Assembly (NCBI GenBank): GCA_030758115.1
Contig: JANREX010000065.1
Span: forward strand, 1-64,000
From: Paracoccaceae bacterium
GTDB taxonomy: Bacteria > Pseudomonadota > Alphaproteobacteria > Rhodobacterales > Rhodobacteraceae
DNA: 64,000 bases
Direction of reading: 5' to 3'
Notes under the pieces: generated by a model
Told to the model about the DNA's origin: nothing
The model's database searches: none
The model's input: the letters and a program-made list of their open reading frames with translations, nothing else
Made by a program: the position numbers and the translations under genes
Part shown: positions 46,358-56,357 of the stretch, one piece after another
How positions within the stretch are numbered: the first letter of the stretch is position 1
Layout of the letters: every line of letters begins with the position of its first letter

Positions 46358-46372
46358 GAACAAGACAGGAAC
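46358..46372 (+). promoter_or_regulatory. LexA (SOS) box of recA
   Basis: GAAC-AAGACAG-GAAC is a perfect GAAC-N7-GAAC direct repeat, the alphaproteobacterial LexA site. It lies 52 bases before the recA start. A weaker relative, GTTC-N7-GGTC, lies at 46327-46341. Confidence 0.9.
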
Positions 46373-46423
46373 ACAGGCAATCGTTGCCGCCCGCGACCGG
46401 GTGTGGAATAAGGGGTCATAACA

Positions 46424-47500
<1,077 letters not shown>

Positions 47501-47542
47501 TCGTGCCGGGGTCCTGCGGGGCCCGGCCTTGCCTTCTTGCTC

Positions 47543-47571
47543 AAAGGCCCGCCCTGACCGGCGGGCCTTTT
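47543..47571 (+). terminator. Rho-independent terminator after recA
   Basis: AAAGGCCCGCC pairs with GGCGGGCCTTT around CTGACC and runs into TTTT. It ends 98 bases before alaS, so recA and alaS are probably separate transcripts. Confidence 0.85.
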
Positions 47572-47668
47572 GCATTTGCGCGACGCACATCGCCAAGCGC
47601 CTGTGGACAGCCGCGCCTGTGCCCGTTACATCAGCGCAAAGCCCGTGACCTTAACGGAAAGTCCGCCC

Positions 47669-50329
47669 ATGCCCACGCTGAATGATATCCGATCGACCTT
47701 CCTGTCCTATTTCGCCAAGCAGGGGCACGAGGTTGTGCCCTCGAGCCCGCTTGTGCCACGCAATGACCCGACGCTGATGTTCGCGAATTCGGGCATGGTG
47801 CAGTTCAAGAACCTGTTCACCGGGGTCGAGCATCGCGATTACAAGCGCGCGACCACGGCGCAGAAATGCGTGCGCGCCGGTGGCAAGCACAATGACCTGG
47901 ACAACGTGGGCTATACCGCGCGGCATCACACGTTTTTCGAGATGCTGGGCAATTTCAGCTTTGGCGACTATTTCAAGACCGAGGCGATCCCCTTCGCCTG
48001 GGAATTGCTGACCAAGGATTTCGACATCCCCAAGGACCGTTTGCTGGTCACGGTCTATCATACCGATGACGAGGCCGCGAATATCTGGAAAAAGGTGGCC
48101 GGGCTCTCGGATGACCGGATCATCCGTATTCCGACCAATGACAACTTCTGGATGATGGGGCCGACCGGACCATGCGGGCCCTGTACCGAGATCTTCTTTG
48201 ACCATGGCGATCACATCTGGGGTGGCCCTCCGGGCAGCCCCGACGAGGATGGTGACCGTTTCGTCGAGATCTGGAACCTTGTCTTCATGCAATACGAGCA
48301 GTTCGAGGATGGCAGCCGGCGCGAACTGGCCGCGCAATCCATCGACACCGGCATGGGGATCGAGCGGGTTGCCGCCCTGCTGCAGGGCACCAATGACAAC
48401 TATGCGACCGATCTGATCCGCAGCCTGATCGAGGCCAGTGCGCATGTCACCTCGACCGACCCGGACGGTCCGGGCAAGACCCATCACCGGGTGATCGCGG
48501 ATCACCTGCGGTCGACCTCGTTCCTGATTGCGGATGGTGTGATGCCGTCGAATGACGGGCGCGGCTATGTGTTGCGCCGGATCATGCGGCGCGCGATGCG
48601 TCATGCGCATCTGCTGGGTGCGAAGGATCCGGTCATGCATCAGCTGGTGCCCGCATTGGTGCGCCAGATGGGCGCGGCCTATCCGGAACTGGCGCGCGCT
48701 CAGGCGCTGATCGAAGAGACGCTGCGGCTGGAGGAATCCCGCTTCAAGCAGACGCTTGATCGGGGTCTGCGGCTTCTGGATGACGAACTGTCAAGCCTGC
48801 CCGAAGGGGCGGCCTTGCCGGGGGCGGCGGCGTTCAAGCTTTATGATACCTATGGTTTCCCGCTGGACCTGACGCAGGATGCGCTGCGCGAAAAAGGCCG
48901 GGCGGTGGATACCGATGGCTTCGATACCGCGATGGCCGAGCAGAAAGCCAAGGCGCGCGCGGCCTGGTCGGGCAGCGGCGAGGCGGCTGATGCCACGATC
49001 TGGTTCGATATTGCCGACACGCATGGGGCCACGGATTTCCTGGGCTATGACACGGAAACCGCCGAAGGCCAGGTGATGGCGCTGGTGCGCGAGGGGGCAG
49101 AGGTTGCCTCGGCCAAGGCGGGCGAGAGCGTTCAGATCGTCATGAACCAGACTCCCTTCTATGCGGAAAGCGGCGGTCAGGTGGGCGATACGGGGTTCCT
49201 GCGCGGGCATGACCTGCTGGTGCGGATCACCGACACGCGCAAATCTGCCGGTGTCTTCATCCATTTCGGCGAGGTCGTCGAGGGCGAGATCGTCAAGGGC
49301 GGCCATGGCGCGCTTGAGGTGGATCACGCGCGGCGCGCGGCGATCCGCGCCAACCACTCGGCCACGCACCTGCTGCACGAAGCCCTGCGCGAGGCGCTGG
49401 GTGATCATGTCGCGCAGCGCGGGTCGCTGAACGCGCCGGATCGTCTGCGCTTTGACTTCAGCCATTCCAAGGCGCTGAGCGCCGAGGAACTGGGCCGCGT
49501 GGCGGAACAGGTCAATGCCTTCATCCGCCAGAACAGCCCGGTCGAAACACGTATCATGACCCCTGACGATGCCCGCGACATCGGGGCGCAGGCGCTTTTC
49601 GGCGAGAAATACGGCGAGGAGGTGCGTGTCGTGTCCATGGGGCGCGCCGATACGGGCAAGGGCCATGATGGCAAGACATGGTCGATCGAACTCTGCGGCG
49701 GCACCCATGTCGCGCGTACGGGCGATATCGGCGTCTGCGTGATCCTGGGCGACAGTGCCTCCAGCGCGGGGGTGCGCCGTATCGAGGCGCTGACCGGTGA
49801 GGCCGCCGTGGCGCATGTCAGGGCCGAGGCGCAACGCCTGGCCCAGGCCTGTGACACGCTCAAGGCGCAACCTGCGGATCTGGCGGATCGTCTGCGCGCC
49901 CTTCTGGACGAGCGTCGCGCGCTGTCCAACGAGGTGGCGCAACTGCGTCGGGAACTGGCCATGGCTGGTGGCGCGGGGCAAGGTGCAGCACCAGAAGCCA
50001 AGGAAATCAACGGTGTGTCCTTCATTGCTCAGGTGTTGTCGGGGGTGTCGGGCAAAGACCTGCCCGCGCTGATCGACGAGCACAAGCAGCGCATCGGATC
50101 CGGTGCGGTTCTGCTGATTGCGGATGCCGATGGCAAGGCGGCGGTGGCGGCCGGTGTGACGGCGGATCTGACGGGCCGCGTGTCGGCCGTGGACATGGTC
50201 CGCGCGGCGGTGCCTGCGCTGGGTGGCAAGGGCGGCGGTGGCCGGCCCGACATGGCCCAGGGCGGTGGCGCGGATGCATCCAAGGCGGCCGAGGCGATCA
50301 TGGCCGTCGAAGCGCTGCTTGGCGCCTGA
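47669..50329 (+). CDS. alaS: Alanine-tRNA ligase
   Basis: The protein has 886 residues from the ATG at 47669 ([15 protein letters not shown]); the frame extends upstream without coding character. The class II catalytic core has [20 protein letters not shown]. The editing domain has the zinc-binding HxxxH ([12 protein letters not shown]) and [13 protein letters not shown]. The C-terminal C-Ala domain carries a Gly-rich stretch ([16 protein letters not shown]). The enzyme charges tRNA-Ala and clears Ser- and Gly-mischarged tRNA. Confidence 0.97.
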   Translation: MPTLNDIRSTFLSYFAKQGHEVVPSSPLVPRNDPTLMFANSGMVQFKNLFTGVEHRDYKRATTAQKCVRAGGKHNDLDNVGYTARHHTFFEMLGNFSFGDYFKTEAIPFAWELLTKDFDIPKDRLLVTVYHTDDEAANIWKKVAGLSDDRIIRIPTNDNFWMMGPTGPCGPCTEIFFDHGDHIWGGPPGSPDEDGDRFVEIWNLVFMQYEQFEDGSRRELAAQSIDTGMGIERVAALLQGTNDNYATDLIRSLIEASAHVTSTDPDGPGKTHHRVIADHLRSTSFLIADGVMPSNDGRGYVLRRIMRRAMRHAHLLGAKDPVMHQLVPALVRQMGAAYPELARAQALIEETLRLEESRFKQTLDRGLRLLDDELSSLPEGAALPGAAAFKLYDTYGFPLDLTQDALREKGRAVDTDGFDTAMAEQKAKARAAWSGSGEAADATIWFDIADTHGATDFLGYDTETAEGQVMALVREGAEVASAKAGESVQIVMNQTPFYAESGGQVGDTGFLRGHDLLVRITDTRKSAGVFIHFGEVVEGEIVKGGHGALEVDHARRAAIRANHSATHLLHEALREALGDHVAQRGSLNAPDRLRFDFSHSKALSAEELGRVAEQVNAFIRQNSPVETRIMTPDDARDIGAQALFGEKYGEEVRVVSMGRADTGKGHDGKTWSIELCGGTHVARTGDIGVCVILGDSASSAGVRRIEALTGEAAVAHVRAEAQRLAQACDTLKAQPADLADRLRALLDERRALSNEVAQLRRELAMAGGAGQGAAPEAKEINGVSFIAQVLSGVSGKDLPALIDEHKQRIGSGAVLLIADADGKAAVAAGVTADLTGRVSAVDMVRAAVPALGGKGGGGRPDMAQGGGADASKAAEAIMAVEALLGA

Positions 50330-50344
50330 GGGAAGGAAAAGACC

Positions 50345-50629
50345 ATGACAGCCTATATCATCGCGCGGATCGAAGTGACGGATCTTGAGGATTACAAGAC
50401 CTATGCCAGCCAGACGGTCGCACAGGCCGAAGCGGCTGGCGGCACCTTTCTGGTGAAGGGCGGGCCGATGGTGCAGGTCGAAGGCCAGGGACCCGACCGC
50501 CATGTCGTGATCAGTTTTCCCACGCGGGAACAGGCGCTTGCATGGTACAATTCACCTGAATACCAGGCGATCCTGCCGATCGCCCTGCGCAGCAGCCGCC
50601 GCGATCTGGTGATCGTGGACGGGATCTGA
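50345..50629 (+). CDS. DUF1330-family small protein, copy 1
   Basis: The 94-residue alpha/beta-barrel-type protein has the DUF1330 pattern: YIIARIEVTDLEDYKTYA, GGTFLVKGGP, then VVISFPTREQALAWYNSPEYQ. It starts 15 bases after alaS behind GAAGGAAAAG. The function is not known; dimeric ferredoxin-like folds of this kind often act as small-molecule binders. Copy 2 follows after 15 bases, showing a tandem duplication. Confidence 0.85.
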   Translation: MTAYIIARIEVTDLEDYKTYASQTVAQAEAAGGTFLVKGGPMVQVEGQGPDRHVVISFPTREQALAWYNSPEYQAILPIALRSSRRDLVIVDGI

Positions 50630-50644
50630 AGAAGGAAAACACCG

Positions 50645-50932
50645 ATGAGCGCACTCTGGATTGCCCATGTGACCGTGACCGACCCCGACGCATACGGGCG
50701 TTATGCGCAGCTGGCGGGCCCCGCCATCGCCAAGCACGGTGGCGCCTTCATCGCCCGTGGCGGGCGGTTCGTGCAGCTTGAGGGCAAGGAACGCCCGCGC
50801 AACGTGGTGGCGCGCTTTCCTTCGGTCGAAGCGGCGGAAGCCTGCTATCACTCGCCCGAATACCAGGAAGCGCTGAGCCATGCGCGCGGCGCATCCGAGC
50901 GCGAGCTGGTGATCGTCGAAATCACCGAGTAA
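50645..50932 (+). CDS. DUF1330-family small protein, copy 2
   Basis: The 95-residue paralogue of the preceding gene reads WIAHVTVTDPDAYGRYAQ, GGAFIARGGRFVQLEGKER, then FPSVEAAEACYHSPEYQEAL. The two are clearly diverged but share the D-x-Y, GG and SPEYQ landmarks. Both have the same ribosome binding context (GAAGGAAAACACC here), so they are likely to be translated together. The function is unknown. Confidence 0.85.
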   Translation: MSALWIAHVTVTDPDAYGRYAQLAGPAIAKHGGAFIARGGRFVQLEGKERPRNVVARFPSVEAAEACYHSPEYQEALSHARGASERELVIVEITE

Positions 50933-50980
50933 GCCGCCTGCGCGGGACTGGACCGGGTCTGTGTTCGGCCTAGCTTTCGG

Positions 50981-51556
50981 ATGACCGTTCCGAAAGCAGG
51001 TTCCATCTTGTCCCGTTTTTTCGCGCTTATCCTCCTGATCCTGCCAACAGGTCTTTGGGCCAATGACTGGGACGCGCTGCGCGCACCCGGCGCCATCGCG
51101 CTGATGCGGCATGCCATCGCGCCCGGTGGGGGCGATCCTGCGGGGTTCGTGCTGGGCGATTGTGCGACCCAGCGCAATCTGGACAATCGTGGCCGCGAGC
51201 AGGCGCGCCGCACGGGCGAGGCGCTGCGCGCGCAGGGCATCGCCTTCGATCAGGTCTGGTCAAGCGGCTGGTGTCGCTGTGTGGATACCGCGCGGCTGCT
51301 GGACATGGGCCCGTTCGAGGTGCGCCCCTTCCTGCATTCCTTCTTCGGCAATCGCGCGGATGGTCCCGCGCAGACGCGCGAGGCGCTGGCCGCGATCGCG
51401 GCCCAGCCCATGGATGCACGGCTTTTGCTGGTGACCCATCAGGTCAATATCTCGGCCCTGACCGGCGTTGTGCCATCCTCGGGCGAGATCATCGTCGTGC
51501 AACGGCGCCCCGACGGCGGTCTTGAGGTGTCAGGGCGCGTGAGTATCGCGCCCTGA
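50981..51556 (+). CDS. Histidine-phosphatase-family protein, probably exported
   Basis: The 191-residue protein has a hydrophobic N-terminal segment (FFALILLILPTGLWAND) that looks like a signal peptide. The phosphatase motif is LMRHAIAPGG (Arg43, His44), and a second His in LLVTHQVNISAL completes the pocket. Members hydrolyse phosphate esters with a phosphohistidine intermediate. A TTG at 51008 would give a tighter signal peptide and cannot be ruled out as the start. It converges with typA. The substrate is unknown. Confidence 0.82.
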   Translation: MTVPKAGSILSRFFALILLILPTGLWANDWDALRAPGAIALMRHAIAPGGGDPAGFVLGDCATQRNLDNRGREQARRTGEALRAQGIAFDQVWSSGWCRCVDTARLLDMGPFEVRPFLHSFFGNRADGPAQTREALAAIAAQPMDARLLLVTHQVNISALTGVVPSSGEIIVVQRRPDGGLEVSGRVSIAP

Positions 51557-51566
51557 CACATTGATA

Positions 51567-53387
51567 TCACTTGGCTTTCGCGTGGCGCTTGCGCTCGTGC
51601 GGATCCAGGTAGCGCTTGCGCAGGCGGATCGCGTTGGGCGTCACTTCGACCAGTTCGTCATCGTCGACATAGGCGATGGCCTGTTCCAGCGTCATCGTGA
51701 TCGGCGTGGTCAGGCGTACCGCCTCATCCGTGCCCGAGGCGCGGACGTTGGTCAGTTTCTTGCCCTTCAGCGGGTTCACGTCCAGGTCGTTGTCGCGGCT
51801 ATGCTCGCCGATGATCATGCCCTGGTAGACATCCGCCTGCGCGCCGATGAACAGGCGCCCACGCTCTTCGAGGTTCCACAGCGCATAGGCGACCGAGGTT
51901 CCGTTCTCCATCGAGATCAGCACACCGGCGCGGCGGCCGGGGATGGCGCCCTTGTGGGGGGACCAGCTGTTGAACACGCGGTTCAGAACGCCGGTGCCGC
52001 GCGTGTCGGTCAGGAATTCGCCGTGATAGCCGATCAGGCCGCGCGAGGGCACCATCGCGATGATGCGGGTCTTGCCGACGCCTGCGGGTTTCATCTCGAC
52101 CAGTTCGCCCTTGCGGGTGCCGGTGATCTTTTCGATCACGACGCCGGAATATTCGTCATCCACGTCGATGGTGACTTCCTCGATCGGTTCCAGACGCTCG
52201 CCGTTCGGGCCTTCGCGGAACAGGACCTGCGGGCGCGAAATGCTGAGTTCAAAGCCTTCGCGGCGCATGTTCTCGATCAGGACGCCCATCTGCAGTTCGC
52301 CGCGGCCGGCCACTTCGAAGGCTTCGCCGCCAGGCGTGTCGGTCACCTTGATGGCGACGTTGGATTCGGCCTCTTTCATCAGGCGCTCGCGGATCACGCG
52401 CGATTGCACCTTCTTGCCGTCACGGCCGGCCAGCGGGCTGTCGTTGATGCCGAAGGTCACGGTGATGGTGGGCGGATCGATCGGCTGGGCGGGCAGGGGC
52501 ACATCCACGGCCAGGGCGCAGATCGTATCGGCCACGGTGGCCTTGGTCATGCCGGCCAGGCTGACGATGTCGCCTGCGACGGCCTCGTCGATGTCCTGCT
52601 GTCCCAGGCCGCGGAAGGCCTGCACGCGGGTCACGCGGAACTGTTCGATCTTCTGGCCGATGCGGGACAGCGCCTGCACGGTCGCGCCAACCTTCAGGCG
52701 GCCCGATTCGACGCGCCCGGTCAGAAGGCGGCCCACGAAAGGGTCCGATCCAAGAGTGGTGGCCAGCATGCGGAAAGGTTCATCGGCGTGCTTTTGCTGC
52801 TTGGGCGCGGGCACGTGCCGCACGATCAGGTTGAACAGCGCGGCCAGATCCTTGCGCGGTCCCTTGAGGTCGGCATCGGCCCAGCCGGAACGGCCCGAGG
52901 CGTAGAGATGGGGGAAATCCAGCTGGTCCTCATTGGCGCCGAGGTTGGCGAAAAGATCAAAGCATTCGTCCAGCGCGCGATCGGGTTCGGCATCGGGCTT
53001 GTCGACCTTGTTCAGCACCACGATCGGGCGCAGGCCAAGCGCAAGTGCCTTGGATGTCACGAATTTTGTCTGCGGCATCGGACCTTCTGCGGCATCGACC
53101 AGCAGCACGACGCCATCGACCATCGACAGGATCCGCTCCACCTCGCCACCGAAATCGGCGTGGCCGGGGGTGTCGACGATATTGATCCGCGTGCCCTTCC
53201 ATTCGACCGAGGTCGCCTTGGCAAGAATGGTGATGCCACGCTCACGTTCCAGGTCATTGCTGTCCATGGCGCGTTCGGTCGTTGCCTGGTTTTCGCGATA
53301 GGTGCCCGACTGCTTGAGCAGCTCGTCCACCAGGGTCGTCTTGCCGTGGTCCACATGCGCGATGATGGCGATATTTCGCAGGTCCAT
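51567..53387 (-). CDS. typA: Ribosome-associated translational GTPase TypA/BipA
   Basis: The protein has 606 residues from the ATG at 53387 (AAAGGACAGACA before it). The N-terminal GTPase has [16 protein letters not shown] (G1), RERGITI (G2), [12 protein letters not shown] (G3) and NKVDK (G4), followed by EF-G-like beta-barrel and domain V sequences and the TypA-specific C-terminal region. BipA supports 50S assembly and growth in the cold. The frame runs upstream to 53450 but the start at 53387 is the only one with a good ribosome binding site. Confidence 0.96.
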   Translation of the reverse strand: MDLRNIAIIAHVDHGKTTLVDELLKQSGTYRENQATTERAMDSNDLERERGITILAKATSVEWKGTRINIVDTPGHADFGGEVERILSMVDGVVLLVDAAEGPMPQTKFVTSKALALGLRPIVVLNKVDKPDAEPDRALDECFDLFANLGANEDQLDFPHLYASGRSGWADADLKGPRKDLAALFNLIVRHVPAPKQQKHADEPFRMLATTLGSDPFVGRLLTGRVESGRLKVGATVQALSRIGQKIEQFRVTRVQAFRGLGQQDIDEAVAGDIVSLAGMTKATVADTICALAVDVPLPAQPIDPPTITVTFGINDSPLAGRDGKKVQSRVIRERLMKEAESNVAIKVTDTPGGEAFEVAGRGELQMGVLIENMRREGFELSISRPQVLFREGPNGERLEPIEEVTIDVDDEYSGVVIEKITGTRKGELVEMKPAGVGKTRIIAMVPSRGLIGYHGEFLTDTRGTGVLNRVFNSWSPHKGAIPGRRAGVLISMENGTSVAYALWNLEERGRLFIGAQADVYQGMIIGEHSRDNDLDVNPLKGKKLTNVRASGTDEAVRLTTPITMTLEQAIAYVDDDELVEVTPNAIRLRKRYLDPHERKRHAKAK

Positions 53388-53451
53388 TGTCTGTCCTTTG
53401 GGGAAGTTTGCGGCGGGGTACATGACACTTTGCAAAAAGACCAGACGCAAA

Positions 53452-53484
53452 GGGCCGCATGGCCCCGCAGAAGCGATTTTCTGC
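53452..53484 (-). terminator. Two weak stem-loops between the M50 protease gene and typA
   Basis: GGGCC-GCAT-GGCCC (53452-53465) and GCAGAA with TTCTGC (53467-53484) form two short hairpins in the 130-base gap between leftward genes. Reading leftward, the first is followed by TTTG, so partial termination is possible. Confidence 0.35.
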
Positions 53485-53517
53485 GTTGCAGCGTGTCGAT
53501 CCTGCCGCCGTTCCTGC

Positions 53518-54606
53518 CTATCCGGGATCGCGGCTGTGCAGGATCATCAGCTCGCCCAGGTTTTCGCGCGTGACATAGCCCAGGGCGCGCCCGTCGGGCG
53601 TGCAGATGGCGATGGCGCTGGCCTGCGCCGCGTGCATCTTGTCCAGCACATCCGTCAGCGGCACATGCGGCGCCACGCAGGGCAGCGGTTCAAGCGGCAC
53701 CGCGTCAAGGCTGGTCAGTTGCGCGGCCGGGTCGCCCAGGGTCGCGAAGATCGTGGACCGGGTCAGCAGCCCGATGGGGCGATCATCCTGATCCAGCACG
53801 GGAAACTCGTGCTGTGTCGTGCGGATCAGCGCCTGTCCGGCCGCCTGCAGCGTGTCCTCGGGGCGCAAGGCCTCGTAGGAGGTGATCATCGCATCGGTGG
53901 CGCGCAGGCGGCGCGAGAGCGCGCGCATGGTGACGTCCTGCGCCTCGGCCCCGGCGGCGATGAAGATGAAGACCCCGATCAGGATCAGCATCGGATTGCC
54001 CGAGACAAGCCCGAGGAACCCCATGCCAAAGGCCAGCATCCGCCCGGCGCCCGCTGCGATCTCGGTCGCGCGCACCCGGCTCATGCGCGTGGCCAGCGCC
54101 GCGCGCAGCACCCGGCCGCCATCCATCGGAAAGGCGGGCAGCAGGTTGAAGACCGCCAGAAACAGGTTCACGCCGGCCAGGCGGCCCACAAACCCCTCAA
54201 GCGTGCCACCCGACAGCATCATGTCATCGACCTGCGGCATGCGCCCGCCCAGCGCCAGCATCAGCAGCGCCCAGATGACCACGTTCACCGCGGGGCCAGC
54301 GAGGGCCACGGTAATTTCCTGCCGGGGATTTTCGGGCATCCGTTCCAGACGCGCCAGCCCGCCAATGGGTAGCAGGGTGATATCGGGGGTCTTGATCCCG
54401 TAGCGGCGCGCGGTCAGGGCATGGCCGAATTCATGCGCCACGACGCAGGCGAAGAGGGCGAGGATGAAGATCACGTTCTCGACCGCAGCGGGCAGGCCGC
54501 CCGCGCCATATCCCACGATCCCGATCCAGATCAGGATCAGGAAGAAAGTGGCGTGAACGCGCAACTCGGAACCGAACAGCCGTGCAATGGGGAAAGACCA
54601 TGCCAT
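53518..54606 (-). CDS. Site-2-protease-family (M50) membrane zinc protease with CBS domains
   Basis: The protein has 362 residues from the ATG at 54606; GGAAGG lies about nine bases upstream, which favours it over GTG 54615. Membrane segments flank the zinc motif HEFGH (58-62), and the third ligand is in NLLPAFPMDGGRVLRA. The second half holds a CBS pair (AMITSYEALRPEDTLQAA and DVLDKMHAAQAS), known in related proteases to bind adenosine nucleotides. Such enzymes cut single-pass substrates in the membrane in stress signalling. The substrate is unknown. Confidence 0.9.
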   Translation of the reverse strand: MAWSFPIARLFGSELRVHATFFLILIWIGIVGYGAGGLPAAVENVIFILALFACVVAHEFGHALTARRYGIKTPDITLLPIGGLARLERMPENPRQEITVALAGPAVNVVIWALLMLALGGRMPQVDDMMLSGGTLEGFVGRLAGVNLFLAVFNLLPAFPMDGGRVLRAALATRMSRVRATEIAAGAGRMLAFGMGFLGLVSGNPMLILIGVFIFIAAGAEAQDVTMRALSRRLRATDAMITSYEALRPEDTLQAAGQALIRTTQHEFPVLDQDDRPIGLLTRSTIFATLGDPAAQLTSLDAVPLEPLPCVAPHVPLTDVLDKMHAAQASAIAICTPDGRALGYVTRENLGELMILHSRDPG

Positions 54607-54638
54607 GGGCAGCACCTTCCGTCGGTCGTTAAGTCAAA

Positions 54639-54662
54639 CGCCCGCGCCTTGTGGCGCGGGCG
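54639..54662 (-). terminator. Terminator of ssb
   Basis: CGCCCGCGCC and GGCGCGGGCG form a perfect 10-bp stem with a 4-base loop (TTGT on the + strand). Read leftward, downstream of ssb, it is followed by TTT. It separates ssb from the protease gene. Confidence 0.75.
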
Positions 54663-54673
54663 GTATGATCTGG

Positions 54674-55201
54674 TCAGAACGGGATTTCGTCGTCGATGTC
54701 GCGGGATGGGGCGCGTCCGCCGCCGCCGCCACCTCCACCGCCGCCGCCCTGCGAGGGGCCGCTGTCATAGCCGCCGCCATAGTCGCCACCGTAATCGCCA
54801 CCGCCGCCGCCGCCATAGCTGGCACCGCCGCCACCGCCACCGCCACCGGACGGGCCATCCAGCATGGTCAGCGTACCGTCATAGCCCTGCAGCACGATTT
54901 CCGTGGTATAGCGATCCTGGCCGGACTGGTCCTGCCATTTGCGCGTTTGCAGCTTGCCTTCGATATAAACCTTCGAGCCCTTCTTCAGGTACTGCTCGCA
55001 GATGCGAACAAGCCCTTCCTGAAAGACCGCAACGCTGTGCCATTCGGTGCGTTCCTTGCGCTCTCCCGATGTGCGGTCCTTCCATTGTTCGGATGTGGCG
55101 ATCCGCAGGTTGCAGACCTTGCCGCCGTTCTGGAATGTCCGCACCTCGGGGTCGCGACCCAGGTTGCCGATCAGAATTACCTTGTTCACCGAGCCGGCCA
55201 T
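54674..55201 (-). CDS. ssb: Single-stranded DNA-binding protein SSB
   Basis: The protein has 175 residues from the ATG at 55201 (GAGGAGA upstream). The OB fold begins [20 protein letters not shown] and includes [20 protein letters not shown]. The linker (about 120-165) is almost pure Gly with Tyr, Asp and Ser, interrupted by [10 protein letters not shown]. The acidic tip DIDDEIPF, needed to bind partner proteins, is intact. SSB coats single-stranded DNA in replication and repair. Confidence 0.96.
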   Translation of the reverse strand: MAGSVNKVILIGNLGRDPEVRTFQNGGKVCNLRIATSEQWKDRTSGERKERTEWHSVAVFQEGLVRICEQYLKKGSKVYIEGKLQTRKWQDQSGQDRYTTEIVLQGYDGTLTMLDGPSGGGGGGGGASYGGGGGGDYGGDYGGGYDSGPSQGGGGGGGGGGGRAPSRDIDDEIPF

Positions 55202-55412
55202 GCCTGTCTCTCCTCGAATCTCTGTCAGATGCGCGACCCTGTGGATCACGTCCTCCGTTTTCCTGCAACATGGTTAAAACAGGCCTAACGGAGGAACGGA
55301 AGCGGAAAACGGCACGCAGGGCGACCTGCTGCGGCGCGCGCAGAGCGACAAAGGCTGGATTCCCCCGCCGGGACCGATATAGTGCCGGGCGGTAACCGTG
55401 GGGCTGACAAAG

Positions 55413-56006
55413 ATGTACAAGACCGTTGCAGGCGCCGTGATCATGGCACTTGGGCTGGGTGGCAGCGTTCAGGCCGATGTTCTGTCAAGCCAGTCACGGG
55501 TCAAGCTTTTCGCATCCCAGACCCGCGTTCTGGATACCCGTGCCAGCCAGCAATACAATTCTTCCGTGCGATTGCAGCCGCCATCGGTGAACACGCCGAC
55601 AAAATGGGGCAACGGTAACGGGCAGGCCTATAACGGGCGCTATACCGGGCCCTATCTTGCGATGGCGCGCGATGCCGCCCGTCGCCACGGCGTGCCCGAG
55701 GATCTGTTCCTCAAGCTGGTGCAGCAGGAATCGGGATTCAACCCCAAGGCCAGATCGCACAAGGGTGCGCTGGGGCTGGCGCAGCTCATGCCCGAGACCG
55801 CCCGCGAACTGCGCGTCGATCCGCTGGACCCCTATCAGAACCTGGATGGTGGCGCGCGCTACCTGATGCAGCAGTATCGCACCTTCGGCAATTGGCGGCT
55901 GGCGTTGGCGGCCTATAACGCGGGGCCGGGCGCCGTGCAGAAACACGGTGGCGTGCCGCCGTTCCGCGAGACGCAGAATTACGTCAAGGTCATCTGGGGC
56001 GGCTAG
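55413..56006 (+). CDS. Lytic transglycosylase (SLT domain), exported
   Basis: The protein has 197 residues from the ATG at 55413; GTG at 55398 is the alternative. A signal peptide ends near SVQA. The SLT domain carries catalytic Glu106 ([11 protein letters not shown]) and the landmarks [23 protein letters not shown] and [12 protein letters not shown]. It cleaves the MurNAc-GlcNAc bond of peptidoglycan to 1,6-anhydro products, for cell-wall turnover or insertion of envelope machines. It is divergent from ssb. Its stop TAG shares the palindrome CTAG with the stop of the convergent next gene. Confidence 0.9.
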   Translation: MYKTVAGAVIMALGLGGSVQADVLSSQSRVKLFASQTRVLDTRASQQYNSSVRLQPPSVNTPTKWGNGNGQAYNGRYTGPYLAMARDAARRHGVPEDLFLKLVQQESGFNPKARSHKGALGLAQLMPETARELRVDPLDPYQNLDGGARYLMQQYRTFGNWRLALAAYNAGPGAVQKHGGVPPFRETQNYVKVIWGG

Positions 56007-56353
56007 GGCCGCAGGGCAGGACGGTCCTCGGGGCCGCTGTAATGCCGCTCCACCCGTGCCACGCGCAGGCGGTAATGGGTGTACCAGCGATCCTGCCCAA
56101 GCTGCTGCGCGACCAGGTGCTGTGCATCGGCCTTCCATGCCAGGATCGAGTCTTCGTCCTGCCAATAGCTGACAGTGATGCCGAAACCATCCGCGTCCCG
56201 CGTGCTTTCCATGCCGATGCACCCGGGGCTGGCCAGGGCCATGTCGCTCATCCGGGCGGCCATCGCAGCATAACCATGATCGCCCGCGGCGCGCTGCGCC
56301 GTGAAGATCACCGCGAAATAGGGCGGATCGGGCAGGGCCGCGAAGCCGGACAA
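56003..56353 (-). CDS. Antibiotic-biosynthesis-monooxygenase-like (ABM) protein, TTG start
   Basis: The protein has 116 residues from a TTG at 56353, five bases after the stop of the ATPase gene, with GGAG overlapping that stop. No ATG fits without running deep into the ATPase gene. The ABM dimeric-barrel pattern is [10 protein letters not shown], then [19 protein letters not shown], and [21 protein letters not shown]. The C-terminal VARVERHY is typical. Such proteins are small oxygenases or heme-degradation/stress proteins. Its place as the last gene of the peptide transporter operon suggests co-expression, with no known functional link. Confidence 0.7.
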   Translation of the reverse strand: MSGFAALPDPPYFAVIFTAQRAAGDHGYAAMAARMSDMALASPGCIGMESTRDADGFGITVSYWQDEDSILAWKADAQHLVAQQLGQDRWYTHYRLRVARVERHYSGPEDRPALRP

Positions 56354-56357
56354 GGGC

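Noticed and set aside
48791-50503. Leftward 570-codon open frame opposite alaS
   Set aside because: It is an antisense shadow of alaS; no domain and no ribosome binding site.
55294-55308. LexA-like GAAC-N7-GAAA between ssb and the transglycosylase gene
   Set aside because: One half-site base does not match, and there is no supporting promoter next to it.
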